Both the position numbers and the translations under genes were made by a program. A stretch of DNA of 64,000 nt from Anthoceros angustus (Eukaryota; Streptophyta; Anthocerotopsida; Anthocerotales; Anthocerotaceae): NCBI GenBank assembly GCA_010909165.1, contig MU008176.1, positions 227,501 through 291,500 on the forward strand, written 5' to 3'. How positions within the stretch are numbered: position 1 is the stretch's first letter; the number at the start of each line of letters is the position of its first letter. The notes below the pieces were generated by a model. The model searched no databases, had not been told where the DNA came from, and saw nothing but the letters and a program-made list of their open reading frames with translations. This document shows, one piece after another, positions 10,101 to 33,939 of this stretch.

Positions 10101-13100
10101 AGGACCGAGTAATTCTTGGGCGCAGCCATAAGGCCTTTAACCTTTTGTCTAGTCTGATCATCAAGGGTGGCTTATCAGATGTCATCTGGTACTCGGTGGC
10201 TGAGCAAGCCATAAATGCCATTTATGTGCTACATCCCATGCCAGAGACCTTCTTGGCAAATCTTCTAGTCTCTTTCTCTCAGTCAGTGTTTTCAGGATGT
10301 GCAAATGGGTCAGAGTCTCCATGTAACTCTGAGCAGAGCGAGTCAGCTGATCCAGGCTTGGGTTTTACACCACTTCCTCCTGATTACTGTATGTCAGTTT
10401 CTGCCATGGGCAGATTCTTCTTTATAGTGGCTCATGTTGCTCTGAAGCAACTTGTCTACGTGGAGAACTGTGTGCGTGTTCTCCGCAAACAGAAAGCACA
10501 GAAAGAGCGTGAGGAGGCTTCCATGACTGAAGAAAGGATACATAGAAGCACTCTTCCTCAGGTAACGGATCACTGCAGGTCAGCTCTTACCCTCAATGGA
10601 GAGAAGTTCTTTGCTCCTAATGAACATAGTTCATGATCCAGAGGTCGATCATCACTGAAGAGCTGGGACTGGTCGCAACTGAAGATGCCCGGCTGGATGA
10701 CCTTCTGGAAAATGCAGAAACTGAGATTGTTTCTGGTGGAGACGATGAAAAGACCCTCATCAGCATTATTGCACCCTTGGTGGCAAAGCTATGCAGGAAA
10801 TATGCTCGACTGCAACAGGTGATGCATGTGCAAGCTTGCACCACAACATACTGTCATGTTTTCGGCCACCACCCTGACAGATTATTTGACTGTCTCTCAT
10901 TGCAGCACCCAGAGCTTCGATCTGCCTCGATGCTAGCACTTTGCAAGTTGATGGCTGTTGATGCACAATTTTGGTATACAACTTACACTGGGATTGATGT
11001 CTCTCTGACTTTGTGGGTTAACAAGTCGTTATTACTTGCACAAAAAATCGTTCTCTCCATCAGTAATACCTTGTTGGCCATGTTCAGTGATCAGAATCTT
11101 CAGCTATTGGTGACAGTTGCACGGACCTCAACAGAAGAATCTCTACGGTCGAATTGCGTGATAGCGTTGGGAGATCTGTCCATGAGGTTTCCAAATCTGG
11201 TGGAACCTTGGACAGAACATGTCTACTCGTGTCTCCATGACAGTTCTGCAGTTGTTCGGAAGAATGCGGTGCTCGTATTGGCACACTTGATCCTGAATGA
11301 CATGATGAAGGTTAGTGACTTTGAGAGCACTCGTGATAGATCGATGTGCTGTTCAGCTCTCCTTTAGTTGTTATGTGCTGGACTTCAGTGACATCAAGGA
11401 CAACATTTGTTGCTAATTTGCTGCTGGATGGCAGGTGAAAGGTCATGTCACAGAGCTTGCTCTACATTTTGAAGACGAAGATCAGAGAGTGGCCAGTCTT
11501 GTAAAACTGTTCTTTCATGAACTGTCTAAAAAGGGTGAGATCGCAGCCAATTTTTCCAGTCACTTGGGTCATAATTTGTGGCAGACAATCTGACCTCCTG
11601 ATCTATCTCCAGGCAGTAATCCAATTTATAGTCTCCTCCCAGACATGATAAGCCGCATGTCTTCCATGACAAGCTTGCCACAAGAACAGTTTCGGAGTAC
11701 TTTACAGTTCTTGATCAGTTTCATCGAGAAGGTTCTGCGCTTTTTCTGTTGTAACCTTTTCTTGCATGCTGTCGCTATTTTTGATGCAGGTTATGTTGGT
11801 TGGCATTGAGGTCTTCAAATGTCTTGCATACCCTAACAAATTTGGTGGCCTTCAACGGTCTCCGGAACAGGACAAGCAAACAGAGGGACTCGTGGAGAAG
11901 CTCTGCAACCGCTTTCCTGGAACATCAGGCAGGTTTCTCTTTCTCCAACCGACCTGAACGAACTCTTCTATGGTCTTAAGTGAAACCCACATTCAGCATA
12001 GTGTTGCAATGGCCTCCCTTGTCTTGCTGGTTACTGAACCGCTTAATCTGCACAGATGCCAAACAATGGCGGGATATCGCATACTGCCTCTCTGAGCTGA
12101 AATGCACCGAAAAGGGGATGAAGAAATTGATGGACATGTTCAAGACTTACGAGCTTGCTTTGCTGGACGAGGAGGTTGTTCAACTCCTTGAGGCTATGGT
12201 ATCAAAGGTATATGGTTTCCCATTTACTGTCAACTGATAAAGTACGTAGAACCTCTTATGGTGACTTATCTGGACAAATTATGTCCTGTCCACAGGCAGC
12301 CAAGAAAGCAGGAAACGCCGAGCTGAAATTATTGTATGATGAATTCAGAGAGAAAATTAGAATGTGCCACAAGGATCAAGCAGAGAGGGAGCATGCATTC
12401 CAGAAAGCGAACTTGTACGGGATTAATACAGGCCAGATCCACGACTCTGACATGATGAACCAATCTGGAGACGAGCAGGAGCCGATTGACGTCGCGCAGA
12501 AGGGGAAGCAAGAGGATACCTTTGAGTATTCTGGAAGACGCGCAAAGAAAGCTGATGAAGAGCACGCCCGTAAGTGCGCTGTTGCATTTCCTTTATGTTC
12601 CCGAAAGTTCTTATCTGAAGTTTTAGCTAGAGACTCTGATGGGTGTCGCTCTCCCGTAGGACCACCTAATACTTGTAATCTAAGTGACAACGATGGGGAA
12701 GCACATCACTGCCCAGAAGTAAGCACAATTGAAGAAAATGTTTCAAGTGAGTCAACGGAAGGACAATTTGGCAACAACGCAGAGCTAGCAAGTCGTTCAC
12801 AGGAACTGAAACGTATTCAAGCGAGATCAACCAAGATCGCTGCAGAAGTTCCTCCCGAGGATGTTGAAGAGTTGGATGCAGTGTCTTCTGCTGAGGGAAG
12901 ATCAGATGATGAAGGGGAACTTGAAGAGGCAGCTAACATGCAGGAGCAGAGCAAGTTGTCAACAGAGGAGGCACACCCTAGATCTCAGAGTCTACCATTA
13001 CTTTAGAACAGGAGGCGTCGTCAAAAGGCTCGAAAAGCTTTTCACCTAACGAGAACAGCAGGTACAATCCAGTAGACAAAGCCCCGACCTCAATCAGAAC

Positions 13101-13305
13101 TGCCTCGGCTGCAAAGAAGTCAGGAGGACGGCTGCAACAGAGGTGGGCTGTTGATCAACTTGAACCTTCTCTAATATACAAAGTGCTCTCTGCTGATGTC
13201 GGTGTGTCCGTTGTCACTCTTACTTTCAAATGTGACTTTATGTGTATTAAAATTTGTCGGTTTGACAGGACGCCACTCAAGATGTTACGTAACCGGGAAA
13301 ACTGA
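7149..13305 (+). CDS. CAP-D2: condensin I complex subunit CAP-D2
   Basis: HEAT-repeat subunit of condensin I, which with SMC2/SMC4, CAP-G and CAP-H compacts mitotic chromosomes. The start MAPTFCIPERL matches the plant CAP-D2 N terminus. Exons by phase continuity: 7149-7272, 7433-7535, 7669-7924, 8005-8162, 8244-9480, 9606-9797, 9881-10561, 10642-10818, 10906-10973, 11088-11310, 11435-11534, 11613-11731, 11871-11928, 12056-12207 and 12296 onward. The conserved condensin core reads RSNCVIALGDLSMRFPNL, then VRKNAVLVLAHLILNDMM near 11250. The late region QWRDIAYCLSELKCTEKG is also diagnostic. The acidic, Ser-rich C terminus fits the family. The 3' end is uncertain: exon 15 can run to a stop at 13006, or further splicing can join a frame ending at 13305 (last exon about 13270). 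One intron appears to use a GC donor (11929). Convergent with the TIP1-like gene. Confidence 0.9.
11929..12055 (+). other. GC-AG intron in CAP-D2
   Basis: Exon 13 must end at 11928 (ACATCAG) and exon 14 start at 12056 (ATGCCAAACAATGG) to restore the conserved S-D-A-K-Q-W reading. The donor is then GCAGGT and the acceptor CACAG. The nearby GT at 11933 would give the wrong frame. GC donors are a known minor class in plants. Confidence 0.65.
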
Positions 13306-13454
13306 GACACCACCGTTGAAACTGTACCAGAACAATGTTCACAATGCGCTCGGCGTCGGCAGATAGAACAGAAGGATCAAGACTTCGCACCACAATTTGA
13401 ATTATGTAACTTGGACTTCGCATCACAATTTGAATTATGCAACCTTATAATCTG

Positions 13455-16400
13455 TCAAGCTGCGCGATGCTCATGTTTACCACTAGACAGGAGGCCAAGC
13501 CGTAGACCTAATGGGATAGAACCAGTTGGCCCATGATTATGGTTGCAACCGGCCGAGTGTAAATGTGTTCTGCATGTGGCTGAAGACTGAGTCTGGTTCG
13601 TGACTTGAAGGATGTGGGAACCATTTATCTCAGTCGTTTCTACGGGAACGGCTTGCCAGGGCAACTCCTCATCTTCATTGTAGCCTTTCAATGCAAAGTC
13701 ACTGCAATTCTTCATACAGCCATGGTCATAGGGGTTGTAAAACTGCCCATCTCCTCCTTTCAGATAGTTGTACCGAGTTGCATTTGCCATCTCATTCGTG
13801 GTGATATTCCGTCCAATCTGCAGCTCACAAATGTGATCCGTCAGACCTGTCCCATGTATAGACATTTAAGCCCTGTGGCAACGATTGAGCACTTACTTGA
13901 ACTGCTTGAATTCCAGTTAAAGTTGCTACTCCAAAAAGAACAAATATGTCGGGTATCAAAAAAGTCATCGCCCCTACATGGTAAGTCCACACGTGCTTCA
14001 ACCAGGCCCCCAAAGGTGACGGTGCTGCAGGATCTGTCCAGAGCCCTGCAATCACACCCATCGTAAGCTACTAGTCCCTGAGTACACAAGAGGGTGAGAA
14101 ACATTGGAACTAAGGTGAACTTGTAACACACATACAATAGATTGTAACACCACCCGCCAGCATCATTGCTGCTGTCTCAACACAAAGAAAGGCAAAGAAA
14201 TCCCACTTGTTCGCCTGAATTGTCACATACCGGCACCAAGTCAGACTTTGTGATAATTGGCAGGACAGCACAGACATCAGTAGACAGAAAATTCTCACCT
14301 TGCCAACGCAGTTTGAAATCCAGGGGCAATGATGATCAAACTGCTCAACGCACCTATTACAGGACGCACAGTGCTTTGACCTAAGCGGTCTAACTATCTG
14401 CAGCAAGAAATCCAAATGTGAAACGATGCTGAAAAGGCTAGCAATGTAGAGATTATTCTAGTCCCAAGAACAAGGACCAGTGTTTGTCCTCCCACCCACC
14501 TTACACGTCGGGCATAGCTGAGACCAATAACCTGCCCACAGCGCTGGACTATTCAAATCGCCCTTCAGAAGGCCCTCCTGCTGACAAGGGAGAACATACA
14601 ATATCACAAACTCGCATAGCGTACATGCTTCTGACCCTTGTGTCTATCCAGCTTTCTGCTCAAGCAGCTCAATGACAACTTTATGTAACGCATAAACTGC
14701 TACCTCAACTGATGCCTGGCCCACCTCAGCTGATATATGGTCTGATGAGAATCCCCGAAGAGTTGTTACATACCCAGGATCCTTACTGGATGGCAAAATT
14801 TATAATCAGTTACGGCCATTTCCTATCGTGTGATGGAAAAGAAAGAGAGAAACCGAGTATGCGAAACAGCATTAGGATTGGTTTCAGACCTGCTGCATCG
14901 AAACAATAGAAGCAAACCACCTGTTGCCAGGAAAACCGCAATCCAAGCCCAAATTGCAATGCCAACCCTTACTCTCAACAGACCAGGTGCTGCAAAATAG
15001 AAAATGTAGGTCACTGACTGTCCCCCAGTATCAAGAATATCAACTCCGCACCTATAACACATTCTTACTTACAGCTTAGGATAACTGAGTTGATGAACGT
15101 TATCAGCAGGGCCACAATAAACGCCCAGAGGACAGGTGCAAGCCCCATCTTCGTGAGCCTCCCCATATACCCTTTCCCATCCCACCTCCGGTTGAATATC
15201 ATCCGTGCATTTGACTACACATACGAGCAAGACTGAGCATGTGCGAGCACTCATAACCAAGGGCGAGCTGTTTGTTTATCAACATCACACCTAAAGAGGA
15301 CCAGGGCTACAACTAGTGCTGCACATTTTCCTGTTCTCCAACAAAGCAACAGTAATGAGGCCTCACATTGTCAAACCCACGGAGAGGCAAGTAAGTCAAG
15401 TGTGAACTTACCAAAAAGAGGGCAACGTGTCGGTGGCCCTTGTCAGAAGCAAGCTGCGCGGGAGTGCATCCTGATGCATCAGTCATCTCCAAATCCTCCT
15501 TAGTTCCAGCTTGGACAAGTACTGTACAAGCTTCTAAATTACCCCTGATAGATGCCCAATGTAAAGGTGTACATCCTGCAAACGAACACAGTGCTTCTCA
15601 TCAACCAAAACGAACAAACAGTCCACACAAGAACATCTCACACTCAAATGGGTATGCAAACACCAACCTTCCTTATCCTGTCTGGCCAAATACGCATCCA
15701 TAAACAGCAGCAACCTGATGCAGTCAGCAAAACCTTTGTATGCAGCCCTGCCCTTGATCAACACAGCAGCGCTTCAGCATGTTGGATCTACAATGTACAC
15801 AGCTGCGAAAATGTCTTTACAGTGAGGCACAACACTTCGACAATTCTAACCAATGCAGTGGAGTTCGACCATCATTATCAATGGCATCGATCTCTGCACT
15901 CCATTTACTGGCAATGTGATACAGCAGGGCAGTATGCCCATACTGAGCAGCGACATGGGTAGTCTGGAAAAGGCCACGACGACAGTGGTCAGCCAAGGTT
16001 TTGACATTCTTCCCCTGAAGGCTCAGACCCTACAGCAAACAATCATAGAGACTGATCATGCGACTGTTTGAGAATGTGACTAACCCGATACCCATGAGAA
16101 TCTGCCGCCTCAATATTAGCCCCACTTTTAAGCAACAATTCTGCCACCTGTATCGATCCTCGTACAGCAGTCCAATGAAGAGCAGTTTGCCCAGTGAAAT
16201 CGGCAGCATTCACATCTGCACCATGCTGTGCATAAGCGCCCAGTAAAGACTAATGGTTAGACATACTCGAGGGTCACAGATGAGAGGAGCTGGAGATACC
16301 TCTTAAACAGTGCCTACACTAACCCCCTCATTTCAGGCCAGATCTTCCATCCAGCCAAGAAAGGAAACTTAAGGCAAACGACACCTGAATCAGATAGTGT

Positions 16401-16654
16401 GCTGCCGCCGACCGATTGTTGAGGGCACTCCACTGCAAAGCATAATATCCACCTCCATCAGGTGTGTCCACTGAACAGCCCTTTTCCTCCACCAGCCTTT
16501 GCAGCTTTTCCAGATCTCCATAAGCAGCTGCCGTGTACACATCCTCCCTTTGAGACTCCACCTCCTCCGGATTCTCCAACGCCTGCCCGTTAGCTGCCTC
16601 AATGCCATTTCTGACATCATCGGTTTCGACTTCAATTTCTATCTCCGATCCCAT
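13455..16654 (-). CDS. TIP1: ankyrin-DHHC protein S-acyltransferase (TIP1-like)
   Basis: Integral Golgi/endomembrane palmitoyltransferase that attaches fatty acids to cysteines. Arabidopsis TIP1 controls root-hair and cell growth. Start [10 protein letters not shown] at 16654 parallels TIP1; an in-frame ATG at 16687 would add 11 residues. Exons read so far: 16385-16654 ([19 protein letters not shown]), 16085-16225, 15851-15963, 15668-15747, 15412-15575 (five ankyrin repeats), 15073-15215 and 14890-14989 (membrane segments), about 14728-14785 (DPGYV), about 14505-14571 ([17 protein letters not shown]), about 14299-14398 (cysteine-rich domain with catalytic [18 protein letters not shown]), about 14155-14212, about 13905-14060, and a terminal exon ending 13455. 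The terminal exon carries the TTxE motif in [16 protein letters not shown], then [11 protein letters not shown] and a His-rich tail as in TIP1. All catalytic residues are present. Convergent with CAP-D2, 149 bp between stops. Confidence 0.92.
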
Positions 16655-16687
16655 GACTGCCCCCTGTACCCTCACAGGGACTTGCAC

Positions 16688-18641
16688 TGAAACTGGTGCT
16701 GTATCTTAGTTAGGAGTTCCGCACAGGTGAGCATAAGGTGATCCATCTACCACATAGGCAGCCTCTGATAACGCACAGCTATGGCAACCTGCAAAACCTT
16801 CCCCTCCTAATTTCGCCGAGCCCGATCACAAAATCCAGGTAGTTGCTTGCACATCATCCCCTAACACTACATCAAAACAGCAAGGAGCTGAGCGAGGCCG
16901 CCGCCGCCCGCGCACTGAAATCCGAAGCAGGACCAGCACCCACTGCCTGCATCCCACACCAATCCCCTGCCTACTACAAATTCGTGGCGGAGCCGGTCAC
17001 TGGGCGATGGCCGCGCCCAGCTATAGCACGGGCGGACCCTTCCCTGCTCGGTCCGCCTAAGCCGCGTAGGAAATTCAGCAAGTGGAGCAGAAATGTCGGG
17101 ACGACGTCACACGGCAAGCCAGGCAAGCAATTCCTTGGCCGACGGGAAAAACTCGGATTGTCCGAAGCGTCATACTGAAGCTCGGGCAGGATTAAGCGTC
17201 ATTCTGATGCTTAATCCAGGTAACTAGTGGCAGAATTAGATTCATAATCTCCAATGAGCAACCCAAGGTAAGGAAACCATTCTAGTGAAGTCCCGTAAAA
17301 GCTGCAAACGCCTATGGAACACTGTCGTTGGTTGCAGCATCTAGGAAGAAGATGGAGGATGGAGTGCATCGCTGCATGTTGAGCACTGCATGGTCAGGTT
17401 AACATTTAAAGCGAAGCAAGAGATGTCTAACAAGACCGGAGGAGGTAATAAACCACCCGGGCCTACAAGAAGGGCGTTGAGATTTCGCATTCGCAACTCT
17501 GGCCATGTTGAAGGAAGGAGCGCCACAAACCCCGTTGCACTAAGACAAGCAGACCAGAACTACAGCCGGGTTTGGAAATAGAGTGCAGATTGAAAGCTGA
17601 CTGCTGAAATTCCAACAGAGCAGCTTCGAAGAAGCCAAACCCCAGGCCGGATGGCGGGGCGGATGTGCAACTGCGCTGCACACATGTAAGCTGCCAGGAC
17701 ACGAAGAGCTGGTGCCACTGCCTGCAACTGTCCTCTGTGCCTTCACACAATGGCAGCAATCAAATCACTCAACAGGGGACGGGCTCGACATCATAGAGCG
17801 GAGGGTCGTTTGAGGAGGATCGAAGAATAGGTCTCGGTCCTGTTATCTCGTGCAGATTGAATCAATGTGGTCCGAGTAAGGGCAGCAGAGCCGACACACA
17901 AAGCGGGTGACTATCAGAAACTGGTCAGGGAAATACAGCCCTGAAGATAGTGACTACCTATCAGAAACCGGGGAAATACAGCCCTGAAGATTATTATGAA
18001 GCAGCGTTCTATCGAAGCTTTCCCACCTGCTGCTCCCAGATTATCCTAGCTTGGATGATTCATAGAATTGGTTGAAATTGGGGAACAGGGTCATGCTCCG
18101 ATTTCTGCTCGCCAAGCATTTCAAGGCCGAGGAAATCGCATCTTGTGGACATGAGACCTTTTGAACATCACAAAGGCATCCAAGACCCTCACATTAATGG
18201 ATACCACTACACCCTACAAGCATCTCGAGGCAGCGAACGTGTACAATTACAGCCTCAGCGCCGGTAGCTTTCCTTGGGAGTTGGGCCTCTCGCATTTTTG
18301 GAGTCCTTTGTCGCGGGAGTGGAGGAAGGCGTTTTTCCCCTACAAATGTTGTCCGTTTGGCTAGAGGTTCTCCACCCACAGAGGCTAGGTTGCCTTACCT
18401 TCTTTTGTTTCGCTCATGGAGGTCGGATTCTGTGGGCTTCAAGCGTCCCTCCTGGAGAAGCAACATCTGCACGCGCAGACGGCCCTTCTTCGAGACTCGT
18501 GCCCATCTTCGCTCTTGCCAGGTAAGGGAGCTGCAGATTCATGGCTTCTTGTTTGGCACCAGCCTCTTTTTCTTCCGCGATGAGGTTTCGCCTAGGCCCG
18601 GTTTAGCCTTTTGGCTTGCTCTCTCCAAGCTTGCAACTGAA
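16688..18641. other. intergenic region, no supported gene
   Basis: About 2 kb upstream of the TIP1-like gene. Short open frames of 60-110 codons occur on both strands (for example 16843-17178) but none shows a family motif, consistent codon use or splice continuity. A short direct repeat occurs at about 17911-17995 (CTATCAGAAAC...GGGAAATACAGCCCTGAAGAT, two copies). Confidence 0.5.
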
Positions 18642-18743
18642 GGGCGTCTCTTGACGACTCGGGGACCACCTTGCTTGCTGTGCCGTGGGCGGGCATCTCT
18701 TGACGACTCGGGGACCACCTTGCTTGCTGTGCCATGGGCGGGC
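18642..18743. repeat. 49-bp tandem duplication
   Basis: Two copies of a 49-bp unit containing CTCTTGACGACTCGGGGACC, at 18642-18690 and 18691-18743, differ at only a few positions. The surrounding 18250-19350 is non-coding as far as I can see. Confidence 0.85.
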
Positions 18744-20076
18744 AGCACATTGCTACACATGACGCCTCATGTTTTCGTTCGCGAAGGAGGAGGCTTCTTT
18801 CCTTATAAGGAATGCCCTTAAACTCTGTCTAGCGCGCTGATTTTCCTCTAGGCGGACCTTTTTTTTGGCTCATGAGGATTAAGTTTCGGTTGTAAATGTG
18901 GTTGATACTGACCTTACTCGGGATTCCATTAGTGAGCATCCTCAATCCTCCGGGGAGGGCGACGGAGGGATGTGCCACAGCGAAGGTTCATAAGTACTCT
19001 CTTATGTAGCAAAGGGGCACGCCTTCATCCCCTCCCCACCGAGATCCATGGGCCATGGGCAAGGCCTTTTCTAGGTTCCTTTTGAGACTTGTGCCAAGAG
19101 TACCACAGCAGCAGGAATGGGGTTGGCCTCCCTCTTTTATTTATCGCGGCGTTCTACAGGCGATGGATGTCCATCGCCCTATAGCGAGTATTGACCAAAG
19201 CAGTAAGTGCTAGGCAGGCGGCTTCTTCGAGGCCCTATCGCATCCCCAAATTTGATATCCTTGGTTCAGTAGATAAAGTTACAAGACCGGGCGACAACGG
19301 GGTTAGTCTCCATGGTTTGGTGCCCTCCTAAGGTTGTCACCTTCTCTCTTGGGGTATATGGGTTTTAATCTCTTTTTCATAATAAAGTCTCCAGTATTTC
19401 GAATTGCTCGAAGCTTCTCTGGGCACGGGGCCTCGTAAGGTACATAGCGATACAGATCGACGCTCTCGAAAGTCCAGTGGGAGGCTTGTGTACTAAGCTT
19501 GACCTGCCATGACCGTCCCTACAAACCTCGGTCGATGCTTGCTTTCGTTGCTTTGTGGACAGAAGCCCAAGTTTACCCGACACTATCCGATTCTCCAATT
19601 CCCTGTCCCTGACACACCACCGGCGGCTGGGACTGGTGCCCTGTCACTTCGAGGAAAGCACTGCGAAAGGCACGTGTACCGCACCATTGGTATTGACGAC
19701 GCTTGTAGGACAAGAAATCTGAAGCACTGCGGTTCCTGAGTGTATTGGACTGTCACATTCCTCCAAAGGATCATAGAATTGGGTCACAACACTCTTGCTG
19801 GAACTACTTTTATTGTGACGACATATTTTGACGTCGATCCTTCACATGGTCTATTTCACTCCGATTCCGCTACCTATTTCTGTTGAGCTTCCTGCTAGCT
19901 TCCAGCCTCGGCTAAAGACTTGAGGCCTACGAATGGGACTCTGGGACGGGTTTTTATAGTGCGCTTGAAAGTTTGACGGGTGGTTCTCTGCTGTACATGC
20001 AGTCACACTGCTGCTTTGCCTCTTGAGTTCTCTGCTTCCATCCTGGAATTTTGTGAACGATCCACAATTTCAAGCG
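18744..20076. other. upstream region of the first ABCC gene
   Basis: No supported gene. The last 300 bp share scattered similarity with the region upstream of the second ABCC gene (for example the CCGATTC and TTGAGCTT blocks at 19860-19890 and 26968-27000), so the tandem duplication included promoter and leader sequence. Confidence 0.5.
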
Positions 20077-25865
<5,789 letters not shown>

Positions 25866-27447
25866 GATAGTTCTCTGCTGTGAAGCATGTCCTACGGCAG
25901 GACGGGATTGCGTGTTATCTGAATGGTTAGGCGTGTGGTGGCGAACCTGGTTTCCCCTTGATCTTGGGTAAAGATATGGATTCCTGTCCTTCGCCTAGAA
26001 AACGTTTTGGATCCCCGTTAAGCTGGGAAGCGAGGTTCTCTGGAAATCACAACTGCTGGGAACTATGACGAGGGATATTTCACGTCACTCATTAAGCTTC
26101 AGCAGTCGCCCAAACTTTTGTAATTCGATGTAGCAGGTACAAGTATGTCCATGATCTTCAGTGAAGGCAATCCAGGGTTTCGAGCTCCTGGTCCTTCGCA
26201 GTCGGATTGGGTTCAAGAAGTCCCTGTGGCCCCAAGATTACTGAGAGTGCGATGAGAGGCATAGCTCACCGAGATCTGGGGGTCCAGTCCTAGATCCAGG
26301 GAGCTGAAATTCTGCATCTTGCAGGGCAGGGATGTACTTCAAATTGCCAGCCAGCTCTGCTTGCATGGAAACTTGTATTGAAAGCCTGTGAACCGAGCTA
26401 TAGGCGACACGCCTTCATCCCCGCGCAGAGACATGAGCCCTCTTCCTTCTGTGGGTTTCTGGGCGTAACAGCAGTGGTACACGTGTCTGCCTGCACAGAC
26501 ACAGAGACGGTCCAGGTTCCTTGACAGTTTTCAGTGAAGTCCACGTCTTGTTACGTTGGGACAAGCGCTCGCCGCCAGTATGGCTGTCTTGTCGTATGCC
26601 TTGCCCTGTGTACTTCCTCCAATGCAGAAGGGAATGCACTGGCCAAGGCACATCCAGGGTGACAGACATCGCTTGCAGCACAAGAAAACTTGGCCGTCAC
26701 ATCTTCACCTGCACGGTTCTGGCCATGCCTCGAAATCAAACAAGGTGGAGGGAGCTGAGCAGCTTCTAACAACGCACAGCTCTGCGAGAATGTTCCCTAG
26801 CCACATTCCTCTGCTCTTAACTTGCTCTCTCCCTTCGCAATTTTGAACTCCCGCAATCAGGACTCTAGAATTCAGATGCCACACTTTCCACATGATGCAA
26901 TGGTTTATGCGTGGTTGAAATGCCGTTGTCGTAACGACACATCTGTCGTCGAACCTTAACATATTCATTCCGATTCTTCCGTCAATTTTCGGTTGAGCTT
27001 AGCCTTCCCACTCTTGCCTCGAAGCCGAAGGTCTCCCTCCCTTCTCCAATTCATATATTGGAGATCTCCTGTACACGACGGATCGACCCTCCCCGCTCCT
27101 GCTGCGCTCACCATTAAACGATTTGCAGCTTGTGTTGTGATTGTGAGCGACCGAGAAGTAGAATTGTTTCAGGAGACAAAATTTTGTAACACCTCTGCTA
27201 AGCATTTGATTCATCTCAGAGTCGGAGTCGGAGTCGGAGTCGGAGTCGGAGTCGGAGTAGAGAGCTCATGCATCGACGAGTGCAGCACTGTAAGAAATCG
27301 CATTCTACTGCCGTGACGCTGTGATCTATTGTTTTGTGAGGATCAGTTTTGGTTACAGAGCTCTTGTTTGTTGCATGCTTTAAGAAATCGGGCAAATGCA
27401 AATAGACTAGTTGTCGTGTGCGCAGTTGACGTTCTAAACTGTTTTGC
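25866..27447. other. region between the two ABCC genes
   Basis: About 1.6 kb with no supported gene. The part from roughly 26920 on resembles the 5' flank and leader of the first ABCC gene. At 27184-27295 the homology to leader exon 1 of copy 1 is clear (GAGTGCAGCACT|GTAAGA against GAGTGCAGCATT|GTAAGA). Confidence 0.55.
27221..27256 (+). repeat. (GTCGGA)6 microsatellite in ABCC leader
   Basis: Six perfect hexamers sit inside the stretch homologous to exon 1 of the first ABCC gene. They would read as a Val-Gly run if that exon were translated. Confidence 0.93.
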
Positions 27448-32958
<5,511 letters not shown>

Positions 32959-33491
32959 AGGTGGCCCAACGTCTCAGCAGGGTACCTACTCTGCATGTGT
33001 GTTCAGCTTAGCCGATATAATGGTGGTGCGGGTTTTCACTTTAACTTTGTTTCATTGAGCAGTGACCTGCTGAAGATGCTGGAAACTCCGAAGAGGGGCA
33101 CAGTGCCCGCGGATGACTTCATTTGATTGCCTTTTAAAATTTAAGCAAATACAACTTGTCCCATGACCTATCTGAAGTGCAGGCTGGTAGATGTGTAGGT
33201 AGGTGTATCCAAAAGAATTCTAGCATAAAAGCTGCCGACATTGACAAATCGATGGGCATAATTACAGTAGCTTATGCCTCAAATCCATTCCCACGATACT
33301 CCAGCAAAACGGTGTTCAACTATCAAAATTTGAAGGCGAAGATTGCTAAGATGTTGAAGCTGAAGCTGCGCACCTATGGACCTCTGTAGTATGGCAACCG
33401 TACCTAGCACTCCTGAAAGTGCTGCGATGCCGTCCTCCAATCCCTGTGCCGGCATAGGGTGACGAGCATGACATACAACAGCGCTTTCAGA
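32959..33491. other. 3' flank of ABCC copy 2, no gene seen
   Basis: About 530 bp without supported coding sequence. A short plus-strand frame at 33156-33389 shows no motif. Confidence 0.4.
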
Positions 33492-33938
33492 TCACACATT
33501 GCGGATGAAAAATATAACAGCACGAGCAAAGTTCTTCCAGATGATGAAGAATGACAGCCCAAAAAGCTTCACGACATTGTATACGAAGTGCGTGATAAGA
33601 TCAGTGAAGTCATGAAGAGCAAAGAAGAGGAGCTGGAAGAAGTCCAATATTGCAAACAGCAAGGAACATAGAATGCTTCTCAACAGAGCCAGAAGAATGT
33701 TCAGCAACCCGAGCGCTATTGACAGGAACAGCCTCGAAAGGCGGGCGAGCACATGCTCAGCAAGACTTGGGACTCCCCATAGGGCAGTTTTCAAAAGTTT
33801 AGCAACCAGTAAACTGGGCAGTCTTAAGGTATGGATGATAGTCAGAAGCAGAATGCTAATCAGCTCAAAGACTGTGCGGGTGATAATATCCAAGACAAAA
33901 GTGAAAAGTTTAATGAAGAGGTCGGCCAGAATGGTCAT
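33492..33938 (-). CDS. small hydrophobic protein, unknown
   Basis: A 148-codon frame from the ATG at 33938. It is very rich in Leu, Ile, Phe and Val with regularly spaced Asp, Lys, Arg and His, giving five or more possible membrane or amphipathic helices (for example LFLSIALGLLNILLALL, ILCSLLFAILDFFQLLFFAL). It ends in a basic tail (FIRNV). An in-frame stop lies shortly upstream, so the start is well bounded. I do not recognise a family. A second minus frame with an ATG at 34330 and a plausible donor (CAAT|GTGAGC) could be an upstream exon but does not join in frame by any acceptor I found. It could be a membrane or lipid-associated protein, or a chance open frame. Confidence 0.35.
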   Translation of the reverse strand: MTILADLFIKLFTFVLDIITRTVFELISILLLTIIHTLRLPSLLVAKLLKTALWGVPSLAEHVLARLSRLFLSIALGLLNILLALLRSILCSLLFAILDFFQLLFFALHDFTDLITHFVYNVVKLFGLSFFIIWKNFARAVIFFIRNV

Positions 33939-33939
33939 G

